DNA of 64,000 nucleotides, from contig CAKTMF010000001.1 of assembly GCA_934573855.1 (NCBI GenBank), positions 186,001 to 250,000 of the forward strand, given 5' to 3'. The stretch comes from an uncultured Oscillospiraceae bacterium (GTDB lineage Bacteria; Bacillota; Clostridia; Oscillospirales; Oscillospiraceae). Numbering within the stretch: the stretch's first letter is position 1; each line of letters starts with the position of its first letter. The notes beneath the pieces were generated by a model. The model was not told the DNA's origin. It did no database searches and worked only from the letters and a program-made list of their open reading frames with translations. Positions 54,240 through 62,147 of the stretch are shown one piece after another. Made by a program: the position numbers and the translations under genes.

Positions 54240-55699
54240 ATATCGCGGAGGCAAAGGATCAGGTCAAAAACGCCATGCGAGCCTATTTCACAAAGGATGA
54301 GTACGGCAATTTCATCATCCCTCCCGAGTCGCAGCGGCCGGTGTTCCTCATGGGGCCTCCGGGCGTGGGAAAAACCGCGGTGATGAAGCAGATCGCCGAC
54401 GAGATGGGCGTGGGGCTGGTGAGCTATTCCATGACTCACCACACGCGCCAGAGCGCGCTGGGACTTCCTGCCATCGTCCACAAAAGCTACGACGGACGGG
54501 ACTACGCCGTCAGCGAGTACACCATGTCGGAGATAATCGCCGCCGTGTACGACATGATCGAGGAGGGCGGCGTCAGGGAGGGCATACTTTTCCTTGACGA
54601 GATAAACTGCGTTTCCGAGACCCTCACCCCCACCATGCTCCAATTCCTCCAGTACAAGACCTTCGGGCGGCACAGGGTACCCGACGGCTGGATAGTGGTG
54701 ACGGCGGGAAATCCCGTGGGCTACAACCGCTCGGCGCGGGAGTTCGACGTGGTGACGTGGGACAGGCTCAAGCGCATTGACATCGAGCCGGACTACGCCG
54801 CGTGGAAGGAATACGCGGCGAAAAAGGGAGTCCATGCCTCAATCCTTACCTATCTCGACGCGAAGAAGGAGAATTTCTACAGAGTCGAGACCACCGTCGA
54901 CGGCAAGCGCTTCGTCACCGCCCGCGGCTGGACGGATCTGAGCGACATGATATATCTCTATGAGCAAAACGGCATTCCCGTGGACAAGCTCCTTGTCGCG
55001 CAGTATATCCAGCAGCCCGAGATAGCCGAGGACTTCGCCGTATACTACGATCTCTTCAACAAGTACCGTGCCGATTACAAGATCGGCCTGATCGTCGGCG
55101 GCGAAGCGCCGGATGAGATAGCCGACCGGGCGCGGCAGGCGCCCTTTGACGAGCGGCTCAGCCTCATCGGGCTTCTTCTTGAGCGCGTGTCGGCCGATAT
55201 CCGCGCCGTAATGCGCACGGAGGACGCGGTGACGGCGCTCCTGAAGGTGCTGCGGGAGGTAAAGACCGGAGCATCCCTTGAAGAAAAGCTCTCGGAGCAG
55301 CAGGAAAAAATGCGCCGTGAGGAGCGGCGCGGCACGCTCTCGCCCGAGAAACGCACCGAGTATGAGCGCGTTATCAGGTTCCTCTCCGAACACCGGCGCC
55401 GCGAAGCCGGCTTCCCGGAGATAAAGGCGGACTATGACGCCATGGTGTCGGGCATGCGGGCAGACGCGAAAAAAGCCTCCGCACAGCTCGAAAATATGTT
55501 CGCCTTCGCGGAACGGGTCTGGCCGGAGGGGCAGGAGCTTCTCATAATCGTGACGGAGCTGACCGTAAATTACCACACGGCGCGCTTCATCGCCCGCTAC
55601 GGCAGCGAGGCGTATTACCGCCATAATGAGCAGCTCATGTTCTATCAGCGCCAGACGGAGCTGATACGCCGGATCGAGGAGCTTGAGACCGAGGTGTGA
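54236..55699 (+). CDS. MoxR-family AAA+ ATPase
   Basis: The 487-residue protein has Walker A GPPGVGKT (residues 40-47), Walker B GILFLDEIN (about 116-124), a sensor region VVTAGNPVGYN and arginine-rich elements. The C-terminal half is helical and highly charged, with a likely coiled coil (EEKLSEQQEKMRREERRG). MoxR ATPases act as chaperones, usually with VWA partners, to load cofactors or remodel complexes. It is translationally coupled (ATGA) to the LRR gene. Confidence 0.9.
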   Translation: MNIAEAKDQVKNAMRAYFTKDEYGNFIIPPESQRPVFLMGPPGVGKTAVMKQIADEMGVGLVSYSMTHHTRQSALGLPAIVHKSYDGRDYAVSEYTMSEIIAAVYDMIEEGGVREGILFLDEINCVSETLTPTMLQFLQYKTFGRHRVPDGWIVVTAGNPVGYNRSAREFDVVTWDRLKRIDIEPDYAAWKEYAAKKGVHASILTYLDAKKENFYRVETTVDGKRFVTARGWTDLSDMIYLYEQNGIPVDKLLVAQYIQQPEIAEDFAVYYDLFNKYRADYKIGLIVGGEAPDEIADRARQAPFDERLSLIGLLLERVSADIRAVMRTEDAVTALLKVLREVKTGASLEEKLSEQQEKMRREERRGTLSPEKRTEYERVIRFLSEHRRREAGFPEIKADYDAMVSGMRADAKKASAQLENMFAFAERVWPEGQELLIIVTELTVNYHTARFIARYGSEAYYRHNEQLMFYQRQTELIRRIEELETEV

Positions 55700-55750
55700 G
55701 CATGCTACCATAAAAAAAGTCGACGCGAACTTGCGCAGTCCGCGACGACG

Positions 55751-55860
55751 TGGCGCTGGGAGCAGGATTCGACCTCCGCTGCGGCGGAGGCCGGGTCGCG
55801 GCTCTGACATGCCCCCGGCATGTCATTCACTCCCGCTCCCGTTCGAATCCTCTCATGATA
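55751..55860. repeat. Palindromic block containing a copy of the tRNA-Ser 3' end
   Basis: The 22 bases at 55751-55772 are identical to 55904-55925, the 3' end of the nearby tRNA-Ser including CCA. The block has an outer 9-bp inverted repeat (AGGATTCGA 55764-55772 / TCGAATCCT 55843-55851) that encloses two perfect hairpins (CCTCCGC/GCGGAGG and GACATGCC/GGCATGTC). It is not a full tRNA. It may be a tRNA-derived repeat element or the trace of an integration event. No protein gene is seen in 55700-56084. Confidence 0.65.
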
Positions 55861-55864
55861 TCAA

Positions 55865-55892
55865 AAAAGAATACCCATACCTTGCGGTATGG
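55865..55892 (-). terminator. Terminator of tRNA-Ser
   Basis: On the minus strand CCATACC-GCAA-GGTATGG is followed by GTATTCTTTTTT, 12 bases after the tRNA 3' end. Confidence 0.85.
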
Positions 55893-55903
55893 ATAATCTT
55901 TTT

Positions 55904-55992
55904 TGGCGCTGGGAGCAGGATTCGAACCCGCGTGAGCTTTCACTCTAACGGTTTTCAAGACCGCCCCGTTATGACCACTTCGGTATCCCAGC
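55904..55992 (-). tRNA. tRNA-Ser (anticodon UGA)
   Basis: An 89-base cloverleaf reads on the minus strand. The acceptor stem is GCTGGGA / TCCCAGC, the anticodon loop CTTGAAA gives anticodon TGA, a long variable arm (class II) is present, the T-arm is CGGGTTCGAATCCTG, and CCA is encoded. These features fix it as a serine tRNA reading UCA and neighbouring codons. Confidence 0.96.
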
Positions 55993-56014
55993 GTATTCTC
56001 TTCTTTACCCGTTA

Positions 56015-56043
56015 TTTATACCATATCAAAGCGCCGCTGTCAA
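56015..56043 (-). promoter_or_regulatory. Promoter of tRNA-Ser
   Basis: On the minus strand TTGACA, 17 bases, TATAAA, about 23 bases before the tRNA 5' end. Confidence 0.82.
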
Positions 56044-56084
56044 ACCAATATGTCAAATAACGGACAAAAACAGGAGACAATACC

Positions 56085-56591
56085 ATGAAAAAAACCTTAC
56101 TCATGCTGAGTACTTTAGCGCTGTGCGCCGCCCTTGTATGCGGCTGCGGCAAGACCCCGGCCGACGACGGGAACGCGGGGTTTCCAAACCCCATAAAGAC
56201 CTATGCCTCGGCTGCCGAACAGGCGGCGGCGATAGGCTTCGGGCTTGAAGCGCCGGAGGGAGCGTCCGACATCTCGTATCACTCGATCGACGACATGGCA
56301 GAGACGCTTTTCACCCTCGACGGCGTGAAGTACTGCTACCGCGCGCAGCCTACCGGCGAGCTTGCGGCCTTCGATATTTCCGGGCTTTATTACAGCTTCG
56401 GCGAGCCGGTGAACGGCAGCGTGGCCGGACGCGAGGCGGCGGCCTTCCTCTCGGAGGAGGCCGGGTTCGTTCAGTGGCTGGACGCTGCGCCGGGCATAAA
56501 CTACAACCTTTCCGTGACCTCAGCGACCACTGCGGATGAGCTTTTCCGCGTGGCGGAGCTGGTATTCTCGCCGGTACAGGGCGAGGCATGA
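56085..56591 (+). CDS. Lipoprotein of unknown function
   Basis: The 168-residue protein has a signal peptide ending in the lipobox VCGC (Cys at about residue 21) and a globular domain with ASAAEQAAAIGFGLEAPEGASDISYHSIDDMAETLF. Similar wording occurs in small uncharacterised clostridial lipoproteins. The function is not known. It is followed, 29 bases later, by the glycerate-kinase gene. Confidence 0.78.
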   Translation: MKKTLLMLSTLALCAALVCGCGKTPADDGNAGFPNPIKTYASAAEQAAAIGFGLEAPEGASDISYHSIDDMAETLFTLDGVKYCYRAQPTGELAAFDISGLYYSFGEPVNGSVAGREAAAFLSEEAGFVQWLDAAPGINYNLSVTSATTADELFRVAELVFSPVQGEA

Positions 56592-56620
56592 AAATTACGA
56601 ATTTCTGAAATATAAGGACG

Positions 56621-57856
56621 ATGGAAATGCTGAAAGACGATTGCCTGTATATAGTGAAGGAAGCCATTGCCCGCGTCCTGCCGGATGAGGCGGTGAAGCG
56701 CGCGCTCGGCGGCAGGGAGTTTCCGGACGGGAGACTCATACTTGTGAGTGTCGGCAAGGCCGCGTGGTCCATGGCAAGCGCTGCACATTCGGTTCTCGGC
56801 ACAAGGATAGACCGCGGTATCGTCATAACCAAGCACGGCTATTCCAAGGGCGCGATAGGAGACCTTTCCGTGCGTGAGGCGGGACACCCCGTCCCCGACG
56901 CGGATACCTTCAGCGCCACGCGCGAGGCGCTCGAGCTCACGCGCGGTCTCGCCCCGGAGGACACTGTGCTGTTCCTCCTCTCCGGGGGCGGCAGCGCGCT
57001 CTTTGAAGCCCCGGTCATCCCGGAGGATGAGCTGCGGGATATCACGGGGCAGCTCCTTGCCTGCGGCGCGGATATCGTTGAGATGAATACGGTGCGCAAG
57101 CGGCTGTCCGGGGTCAAAGGCGGGCGCTTCGCCCGGCACTGCGCCCCGGCGCGGGTATTTACCGTCGTTCTTTCGGACATAATCGGCGACCCTCTCGACA
57201 TGATCGCCTCCGGCCCCGCCTATCCGGACGCCAGCACCTGCGCCGACGCGGTGAGGATAGCGGAGAAGTACGCTCTGCATCTCTCCGACGCGGCGTGGGC
57301 GGCGCTGAAAACCGAGACGCCCAAGACCCTTTCCAACACCGAAACTCACATTACCGGCAGCGTGCGCGAGCTTTGCGCCGCGGCGGCCGGCGCGTGCCGC
57401 GAGCTGGGCTACGAGCCGCAGGTGCTGACCGACTGTCTCGACTGTGAGGCGCGCGAGGCGGGGCGTTTTCTCGCCTCGATCGCGAGGTCACACCAGAATG
57501 CCGGCCGCTCCATCGCCTTTATCGCGGGCGGGGAGACCGTCGTGCATATCACCGGCCGCGGCAGGGGAGGGCGCAATCAGGAGCTTGCGCTCGCGGCGGC
57601 CGATGGCATAGCGGGGCTTGAGGATACGGCGGTGTTCTCCGTCGGCTCCGACGGCACGGACGGTCCCACCGACGCGGCGGGCGGCTATGCGGACGGCGGC
57701 TCTCTCGCGGCCCTGCGGGCGCTGGGCTTTGATACATACGACGTTCTGCGCAGGAACGACTCCTATACCGCGCTCAAGGCCGTTGATTCCCTTATCTTCA
57801 CCGGCGCGACCGGGACGAACGTCAACGATGTGGCAGTAATTTTGATAAAAAGATAA
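56621..57856 (+). CDS. Glycerate 2-kinase (MOFRL family)
   Basis: The 411-residue protein is of the GckA/TtuD type (DUF4147-MOFRL). SVGKAAWSMASAA is in the N-terminal domain, FLLSGGGSALFEAP is the glycine-rich loop, EMNTVRKRLSGVKGGRFA follows, and the C-terminal MOFRL domain has GRGRGGRNQELALA and GSDGTDGPTDAAGG. It phosphorylates glycerate to 2-phosphoglycerate in serine, glyoxylate or sugar-acid breakdown. It is probably co-transcribed with the YhhN-like gene 14 bases on. Confidence 0.93.
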   Translation: MEMLKDDCLYIVKEAIARVLPDEAVKRALGGREFPDGRLILVSVGKAAWSMASAAHSVLGTRIDRGIVITKHGYSKGAIGDLSVREAGHPVPDADTFSATREALELTRGLAPEDTVLFLLSGGGSALFEAPVIPEDELRDITGQLLACGADIVEMNTVRKRLSGVKGGRFARHCAPARVFTVVLSDIIGDPLDMIASGPAYPDASTCADAVRIAEKYALHLSDAAWAALKTETPKTLSNTETHITGSVRELCAAAAGACRELGYEPQVLTDCLDCEAREAGRFLASIARSHQNAGRSIAFIAGGETVVHITGRGRGGRNQELALAAADGIAGLEDTAVFSVGSDGTDGPTDAAGGYADGGSLAALRALGFDTYDVLRRNDSYTALKAVDSLIFTGATGTNVNDVAVILIKR

Positions 57857-57870
57857 ATGGAGGAATAATC

Positions 57871-58548
57871 ATGCTGACAGGTATCATTCTGCTTTGTGTT
57901 CTCGGTATGGCCGTGCAGGCGGCATTCATCGCCGTGGAACACAGAAAAAAGTACGTCGGCGCGGTCTGCCTCAAGGGTACGGCCTCGCTGATCTTCATCG
58001 TCATCGGCGTAATAGCCTTCGGCGCGGCGCGGGATACGGCCTTTGCAAGGCTCGTCCTCATCGGACTCATCCTCGGCGGCGTCGGCGACGTGCTGCTCAA
58101 TCTGCGCTTTGTCTTTGAAAAGATGGGGCAGAAGATCTTCCTCGCCGGTATTGCGGCGTTCCTCGCGGGACACATACTGTACCTCGCGGCGCTGATACCT
58201 CAGAGCGTGAATCTTCCGCTCTGCGCCGTTATCGGCGTGATCGCGGCGGCGGCCATCCTCACATACATATTCAAGACGATGAAGGTCAAGCTCGCCTTCA
58301 AGATTTTCGGCGTGTTCTATATCGGCGCGGTCGTGCTGATGACGGCGGTCGCCATCGGCAATCTCATCGCCGCGCCCTCTGCGGCGCGCTGGCTCTATGC
58401 CGTCGGAGCAGTGCTGTTCACGGCCTCCGATATCGTCCTCATATTCAATACCTTCGGCTCGGAGACGAAGTTCTCCATGCGCATCGCGAATCTGAGCCTC
58501 TATTACCTCGGTCAGCTCCTCATCGCGGGCAGCCTCTTCCTCATCTGA
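57871..58548 (+). CDS. YhhN/TMEM86-family membrane protein
   Basis: The 225-residue protein has about eight membrane helices. LILGGVGDVLLNLRF and LYAVGAVLFTASDIVLIFNTF carry the two conserved Asp motifs (GDVLL, SDxxL) of the YhhN family, which includes lysoplasmalogenase. A role in ether-lipid breakdown is possible because many clostridia make plasmalogens. The ribosome site is GGAGG. Confidence 0.88.
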   Translation: MLTGIILLCVLGMAVQAAFIAVEHRKKYVGAVCLKGTASLIFIVIGVIAFGAARDTAFARLVLIGLILGGVGDVLLNLRFVFEKMGQKIFLAGIAAFLAGHILYLAALIPQSVNLPLCAVIGVIAAAAILTYIFKTMKVKLAFKIFGVFYIGAVVLMTAVAIGNLIAAPSAARWLYAVGAVLFTASDIVLIFNTFGSETKFSMRIANLSLYYLGQLLIAGSLFLI

Positions 58549-58604
58549 ATTTTTGCCGGCCTTGCGGGGGGAAATTAACTAATCGCGGTCTGTCAAAAGA
58601 TTGA

Positions 58605-58634
58605 TTGACACCGAGATGGAAAAGGTTGTAAAAT
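58605..58634 (+). promoter_or_regulatory. Promoter of the flavin-reductase-like gene
   Basis: TTGACA, 18 bases, TAAAAT, about 46 bases before the ATG at 58681, which has GAGGTAA upstream. Confidence 0.7.
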
Positions 58635-58680
58635 CTGTGCATAAGCCATTGGGTTTACAAACTAAGAAAGAGGTAACATT

Positions 58681-59643
58681 ATGAGCAGCTTCAAAGACCT
58701 TAGAATCGTTGACAACTTCTACCAGACCAGCTCCTACATCCCCATGCCCACAGTGTTGGTCTCCACCGTCGCTGAGGACGGAAGCACCTCTGTCGGCGCC
58801 TACTCCCTCTGCTTCCCCTACTACATCGCAAGGGGCAAGGTCGAGAACGGCGAGAGAGGCTACTATGCTCTCATCCTCCTCTCACGCAGCTCCTCCAACA
58901 CCGCGCAGCACCTTCTCAAGGGCCGCAAGCACGTCGCCATCAACTACATGCCCGAGGGCAGAGGCTATCACAAGAAGATCGTCGCTCAGGGCTGGGCAGG
59001 CGACACCCCCGAGGAAAAGATGAAGAACTTCGGCTTCACGCTCGAAAAGGGCCTCTGCGAGGACGACGAGGCCGGCAAGCGCCCCGAGGTCGTGCAGGAG
59101 GCCTATCAGGTCTTTGAATGCACATGGATGGACGAGCTGGAGAACGCCACCGAGGACATCGGCCGCGAGCTGGTCGACGGCGCGTATCCTCCCCCTTACC
59201 GGAACTTCAACGGCGTCACCACCGAGTTTGGCTCTCACTTCATCCTGCGCATAGACAAGGTGCTGATGAAGCCCAAGTTCTACGACAATATCATAAACGG
59301 CGTCAAGGGCAGGAACTGGCCCAACGTTCTCATCTGCCACGGCTACCGCGACAGCAAGAACTTCTGGTTCGCCCGCACCCCGCGCCTCGTACCCGAGATA
59401 CTCCCCATCCGCAAGGCGACCCTCTCCTCCGTCCGCTACGCGGCAGACAGGACCGACCCTGACGTCCACTTCACCGATGACGCGCTCGAAAAAATGCTCA
59501 ACGTTCCCCGCGTGTTCCTGCCCACCGCGCTCAAGGGCTGTGTGGCATGGGCCAAGGAGAACGGCGTGACCGAGATCACCGCCAAGGAGATGGAGATCAT
59601 CAACGACAAGCGCGCGCAGGAAAAGGGCAAGACCAAAAAGTAA
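58681..59643 (+). CDS. Flavin-reductase-like split-barrel protein with PCP_red-like tail
   Basis: The product is 320 residues. The N-terminal ~210 residues resemble the FMN-binding split barrel of flavin-reductase-like proteins (PMPTVLVSTVAEDGSTSVGAYSLCFP, then LLSRSSSNTAQHLLKGRKHVAINYMP). The last ~60 residues (LEKMLNVPRVFLPTALKGCVAWAKENGVTEITAKEME) look like the small PCP_red helical domain found at the end of protochlorophyllide-reductase-like subunits. The combination suggests a flavin-dependent reductase. No partner is known, and the next gene is a membrane protein. Confidence 0.7.
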   Translation: MSSFKDLRIVDNFYQTSSYIPMPTVLVSTVAEDGSTSVGAYSLCFPYYIARGKVENGERGYYALILLSRSSSNTAQHLLKGRKHVAINYMPEGRGYHKKIVAQGWAGDTPEEKMKNFGFTLEKGLCEDDEAGKRPEVVQEAYQVFECTWMDELENATEDIGRELVDGAYPPPYRNFNGVTTEFGSHFILRIDKVLMKPKFYDNIINGVKGRNWPNVLICHGYRDSKNFWFARTPRLVPEILPIRKATLSSVRYAADRTDPDVHFTDDALEKMLNVPRVFLPTALKGCVAWAKENGVTEITAKEMEIINDKRAQEKGKTKK

Positions 59644-59662
59644 CCGAGAGGAGGCGGAAGCG

Positions 59663-60289
59663 ATGACAGTTGGAATGGCATTGGTGGACTATATCCCCGT
59701 ATTTCTCTTTCTGGCAAACGCGATCATCCTTCAGCGCGACCTCTATAATAAAATGAGCAAGGGCGCCTTCGCCCTCCTTTGCAGCGGCACCATCATGGTG
59801 TTTATCGCCGGCTTTTTCAAGGCGACGTGGAAGCTCCTCTACGGCGCGGGTATCTGCGATTTCTACAAGCTCAGCGCCGCGATGATGCCCATGCAGAGTA
59901 CCGGCTTCTTCCTCGCCGCCGTTTCGCTCATCGCCATGATGACCGCGAAGCAGGAAAACGGCAAGGAGCGCCTTATGGCCGTCGCCGCCCCGGCGGTGTA
60001 TTCGGGAACGATGATATTCGTCGCCTTTATGTGCTCCGGTATCACCGCGATGGGAGTGGTCCTCTCGATAGTCGCGGCGAAGATGAAGAAAAAGGGCGCG
60101 GTCGTCCTCTTTATCCTCACCATCGTCGGGCTGCTCATGATGGGCTATCTCTCCGGCAAGGACTTTGAAAAACCTATATTCAACTGGATAGCGGAGTTCG
60201 TCAACACCCTGTCCCAGCTTGCGTTCCTCGCGGGGACGCTCATCCTGCATAAGGCGGGTCTGGCCGACTTCCAGCTCAAGAAGGCCTGA
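59663..60289 (+). CDS. Polytopic membrane protein of unknown function
   Basis: The 208-residue protein has six or seven hydrophobic helices and few charged loops; KATWKLLYGAGICDFYKLS and a glycine/methionine-rich middle stand out. I do not recognise a family. It starts with GAGGAGG upstream and follows the flavin-reductase-like gene by about 20 bases, so the two are probably co-expressed. A role as membrane anchor or transporter for that enzyme is speculation. Confidence 0.7.
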   Translation: MTVGMALVDYIPVFLFLANAIILQRDLYNKMSKGAFALLCSGTIMVFIAGFFKATWKLLYGAGICDFYKLSAAMMPMQSTGFFLAAVSLIAMMTAKQENGKERLMAVAAPAVYSGTMIFVAFMCSGITAMGVVLSIVAAKMKKKGAVVLFILTIVGLLMMGYLSGKDFEKPIFNWIAEFVNTLSQLAFLAGTLILHKAGLADFQLKKA

Positions 60290-60310
60290 ACTCAAAAAAG
60301 AAAAAATACC

Positions 60311-60339
60311 TGCCGTCCCACGACGGCAGTTGTTTTTTG
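60311..60339 (+). terminator. Terminator after the flavoprotein/membrane operon
   Basis: CTGCCGTC-CCAC-GACGGCAG followed by TTGTTTTTT. Confidence 0.92.
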
Positions 60340-60428
60340 CCAAAGACCACGGCAAACTTACCGCCATCTTGACAGACGCGCCGGCTCGGGCGATAATGAA
60401 AAAAAGCTTTACCAAGGGAGGACAGTAT

Positions 60429-60971
60429 ATGAAATGGATGATAGCCTCTGACATACACGGCTCGGCGTACTGGTGCCGCCGCATGCTCGACGCGTTCGAG
60501 CGCGAGGGGGCGGACAAACTGGTGCTTCTGGGTGATATCCTCTACCACGGGCCGAGGAACGATCTGCCGCAGGAGTACGCGCCGAAGGAGGTCGCCGCCA
60601 TGCTCAACGCCTACAAGGACAAGATACTCGCCGTGCGCGGCAACTGCGACGCGGAGGTCGACCAGATGGTGCTTGATTTCCCCATCATGGCGGACTATGC
60701 CATGATCGACACGGGGGAGCGCCTCATCTTTGCAACCCACGGCCACGTCTACAACAGCGGCGCGCTGCCCCCGCTGGCGAGGGGCGGCATACTCCTCCAC
60801 GGCCATACCCATGTCCCTGCCTGTGAACAGCACGACGACCACCTGTACCTGAACCCCGGCTCCGTCTCGATACCGAAGAACGGTACGCCCCACGGCTATA
60901 TGACGCTGTGCGGCGGCGAGCTGCTGGGCAAGGATATGGACGGCGTGGTTTACATAACTCATAAACTTTGA
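60429..60971 (+). CDS. yfcE: YfcE-type metallophosphodiesterase
   Basis: The 180-residue product starts at 60429 (MKWMIASDIHGSAYW), with GGGAGG upstream; the longer frame is discarded. The calcineurin-like metal motifs are SDIHG, LLGDILYHGPRND, RGNCD, THGH and LLHGHTH. This is the YfcE group, manganese-dependent phosphodiesterases. It is a single-gene unit between two hairpins. Confidence 0.94.
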   Translation: MKWMIASDIHGSAYWCRRMLDAFEREGADKLVLLGDILYHGPRNDLPQEYAPKEVAAMLNAYKDKILAVRGNCDAEVDQMVLDFPIMADYAMIDTGERLIFATHGHVYNSGALPPLARGGILLHGHTHVPACEQHDDHLYLNPGSVSIPKNGTPHGYMTLCGGELLGKDMDGVVYITHKL

Positions 60972-60978
60972 TATAAAA

Positions 60979-61010
60979 CAGCGCTCCGCACGGCAAGTGG
61001 CGGAGCGCTG
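60979..61010. terminator. Hairpin between yfcE and the DUF362 gene
   Basis: CAGCGCTCCG / CGGAGCGCTG, 10 bp with a 12-base loop, between convergent genes. No strong T-run. Confidence 0.6.
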
Positions 61011-61018
61011 AACGCTTC

Positions 61019-61885
61019 TCAGACCTCGATAAGCTCGTATTCTCTGCTGCCGATACCAAGCTCGGCGGCGGATTTGACGGTGAGAATACCGTTGCGGCTC
61101 TCGATACGCTCGATGAGGTGCGCCTGACCGGGATCGTCCTTGGCGGCGTATACGAGATCGACGCACGCCTGATCTATGGCGACGGGGTCGAGGGAGGCGA
61201 GGATACCGATATCCCTCATGCACGGGTCCTCCGCCACGGCGCAGCAGTCGCAGTCCACGGAGAGGTTTTTCATTACGTTCACATAGGCGATGTTGCCGTT
61301 GAAGTACCGCACGACGGAGGCGGCGGCGTCGGCCATCGAGCGCAGGAAGCTGTCGTGGTCGGCGTGGAAGGCCCCATCGGTCTCGCCTGAGCCGTGGATA
61401 TACGCCTTGCCGTAGGAGGAGGCGACGCCGATGGAGAGCTGCTTGAGCGCGCCGCCGAAGCCGCCCATGGGGTGGCCCTTGAAGTGCGAAAGCACCAGCA
61501 TGGAGTCGTAGCTTTTAAGCCCCTTGCCGACGTAATTCTTCTTTATCTGCTTCCCGTCGGGGATGTCCAGCACCATGTCAGGCCCTTCGGCGTCCAGCAG
61601 CTCAAAGTCAAAATACTTGTCCCAGCCGCGCCTGCGGATGAGGTCGTAATGCTTGCTCGTCGTGTTGCGCGCGCCGTCGTAGGCGGTGTTGCACTCAACG
61701 GCTGTGCCGCCGACGCTCTCGATCATGGGTCTCCAGAAGTCCGCGTTCAGAAAATTCTGGTTTCCCTCCTCGCCGGAGTGCAGCTTGACGGCGACCCTGC
61801 CGGGAAGCTCCTTGTTAAGCAGCGCGTATAGCTCGCGCACCTTCTCGGGCGATATCTCTCTCGTGAAATAAACCTTTGAACTCAT
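61019..61885 (-). CDS. DUF362-domain protein
   Basis: The 288-residue protein of the DUF362 family has VAVKLHSGEEGNQNFL, LVLSHFKGHPMGGFGGALKQLSIG, and a cysteine cluster DCDCCAVAEDPC followed by ASLDPVAIDQACVDLV. The family often carries or accompanies Fe-S centres; here there is no separate ferredoxin domain. The function is unknown. It is divergent from nagA, with an AAAGGAG site before the ATG. Confidence 0.9.
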   Translation of the reverse strand: MSSKVYFTREISPEKVRELYALLNKELPGRVAVKLHSGEEGNQNFLNADFWRPMIESVGGTAVECNTAYDGARNTTSKHYDLIRRRGWDKYFDFELLDAEGPDMVLDIPDGKQIKKNYVGKGLKSYDSMLVLSHFKGHPMGGFGGALKQLSIGVASSYGKAYIHGSGETDGAFHADHDSFLRSMADAAASVVRYFNGNIAYVNVMKNLSVDCDCCAVAEDPCMRDIGILASLDPVAIDQACVDLVYAAKDDPGQAHLIERIESRNGILTVKSAAELGIGSREYELIEV

Positions 61886-61916
61886 GGTGATCTCCTTTCA
61901 AACATTGTATAAAATT

Positions 61917-61945
61917 ATTTTATAACGTATTTGCCGCGTTTGCAA
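61917..61945 (-). promoter_or_regulatory. Promoter of the DUF362 gene
   Basis: On the minus strand TTGCAA, 17 bases, TAAAAT, about 30 bases before the start. Confidence 0.65.
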
Positions 61946-61952
61946 GAAGTCT

Positions 61953-61981
61953 TTTACATTTGCCGCGCGGCATGCTATAAT
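61953..61981 (+). promoter_or_regulatory. Promoter of nagA
   Basis: TTTACA, 17 bases, TATAAT. Back-to-back with the DUF362 promoter. It gives a ~160-nt leader before nagA. Confidence 0.7.
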
Positions 61982-62015
61982 ACCGGCATGAGATTTCACG
62001 CTAAAGGGGCGCGCC

Positions 62016-62102
62016 ATGGCCGAAAAGCTCACAAGACCCGACGGCCGGCAGCTCGTGGACGAATTTACCGCCGCGCCGCCGGGTCCATGCAGAGCCGGAT
62101 AG
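62016..62102 (+). CDS. Possible leader ORF or remnant before nagA
   Basis: A 28-codon ORF starting MAEKLTRPDGRQLVDEF lies 6 bases after AAGGGG and shortly after the predicted nagA transcription start. A one-base shift near 62085 would extend it to GSMQSRIDGVIAEQTQKLC, ending over the nagA start. It may be a small protein, the remnant of one, or chance. Confidence 0.25.
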   Translation: MAEKLTRPDGRQLVDEFTAAPPGPCRAG

Positions 62103-62147
62103 ACGGCGTCATTGCCGAACAGACACAAAAACTTTGCGGAGGTCAGA

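Noticed and set aside
60219..60428. N-terminal extension of the YfcE ORF
   Set aside because: It crosses a strong terminator and lacks homology; GGGAGG and MKWMIASDIHG fix the start at 60429.
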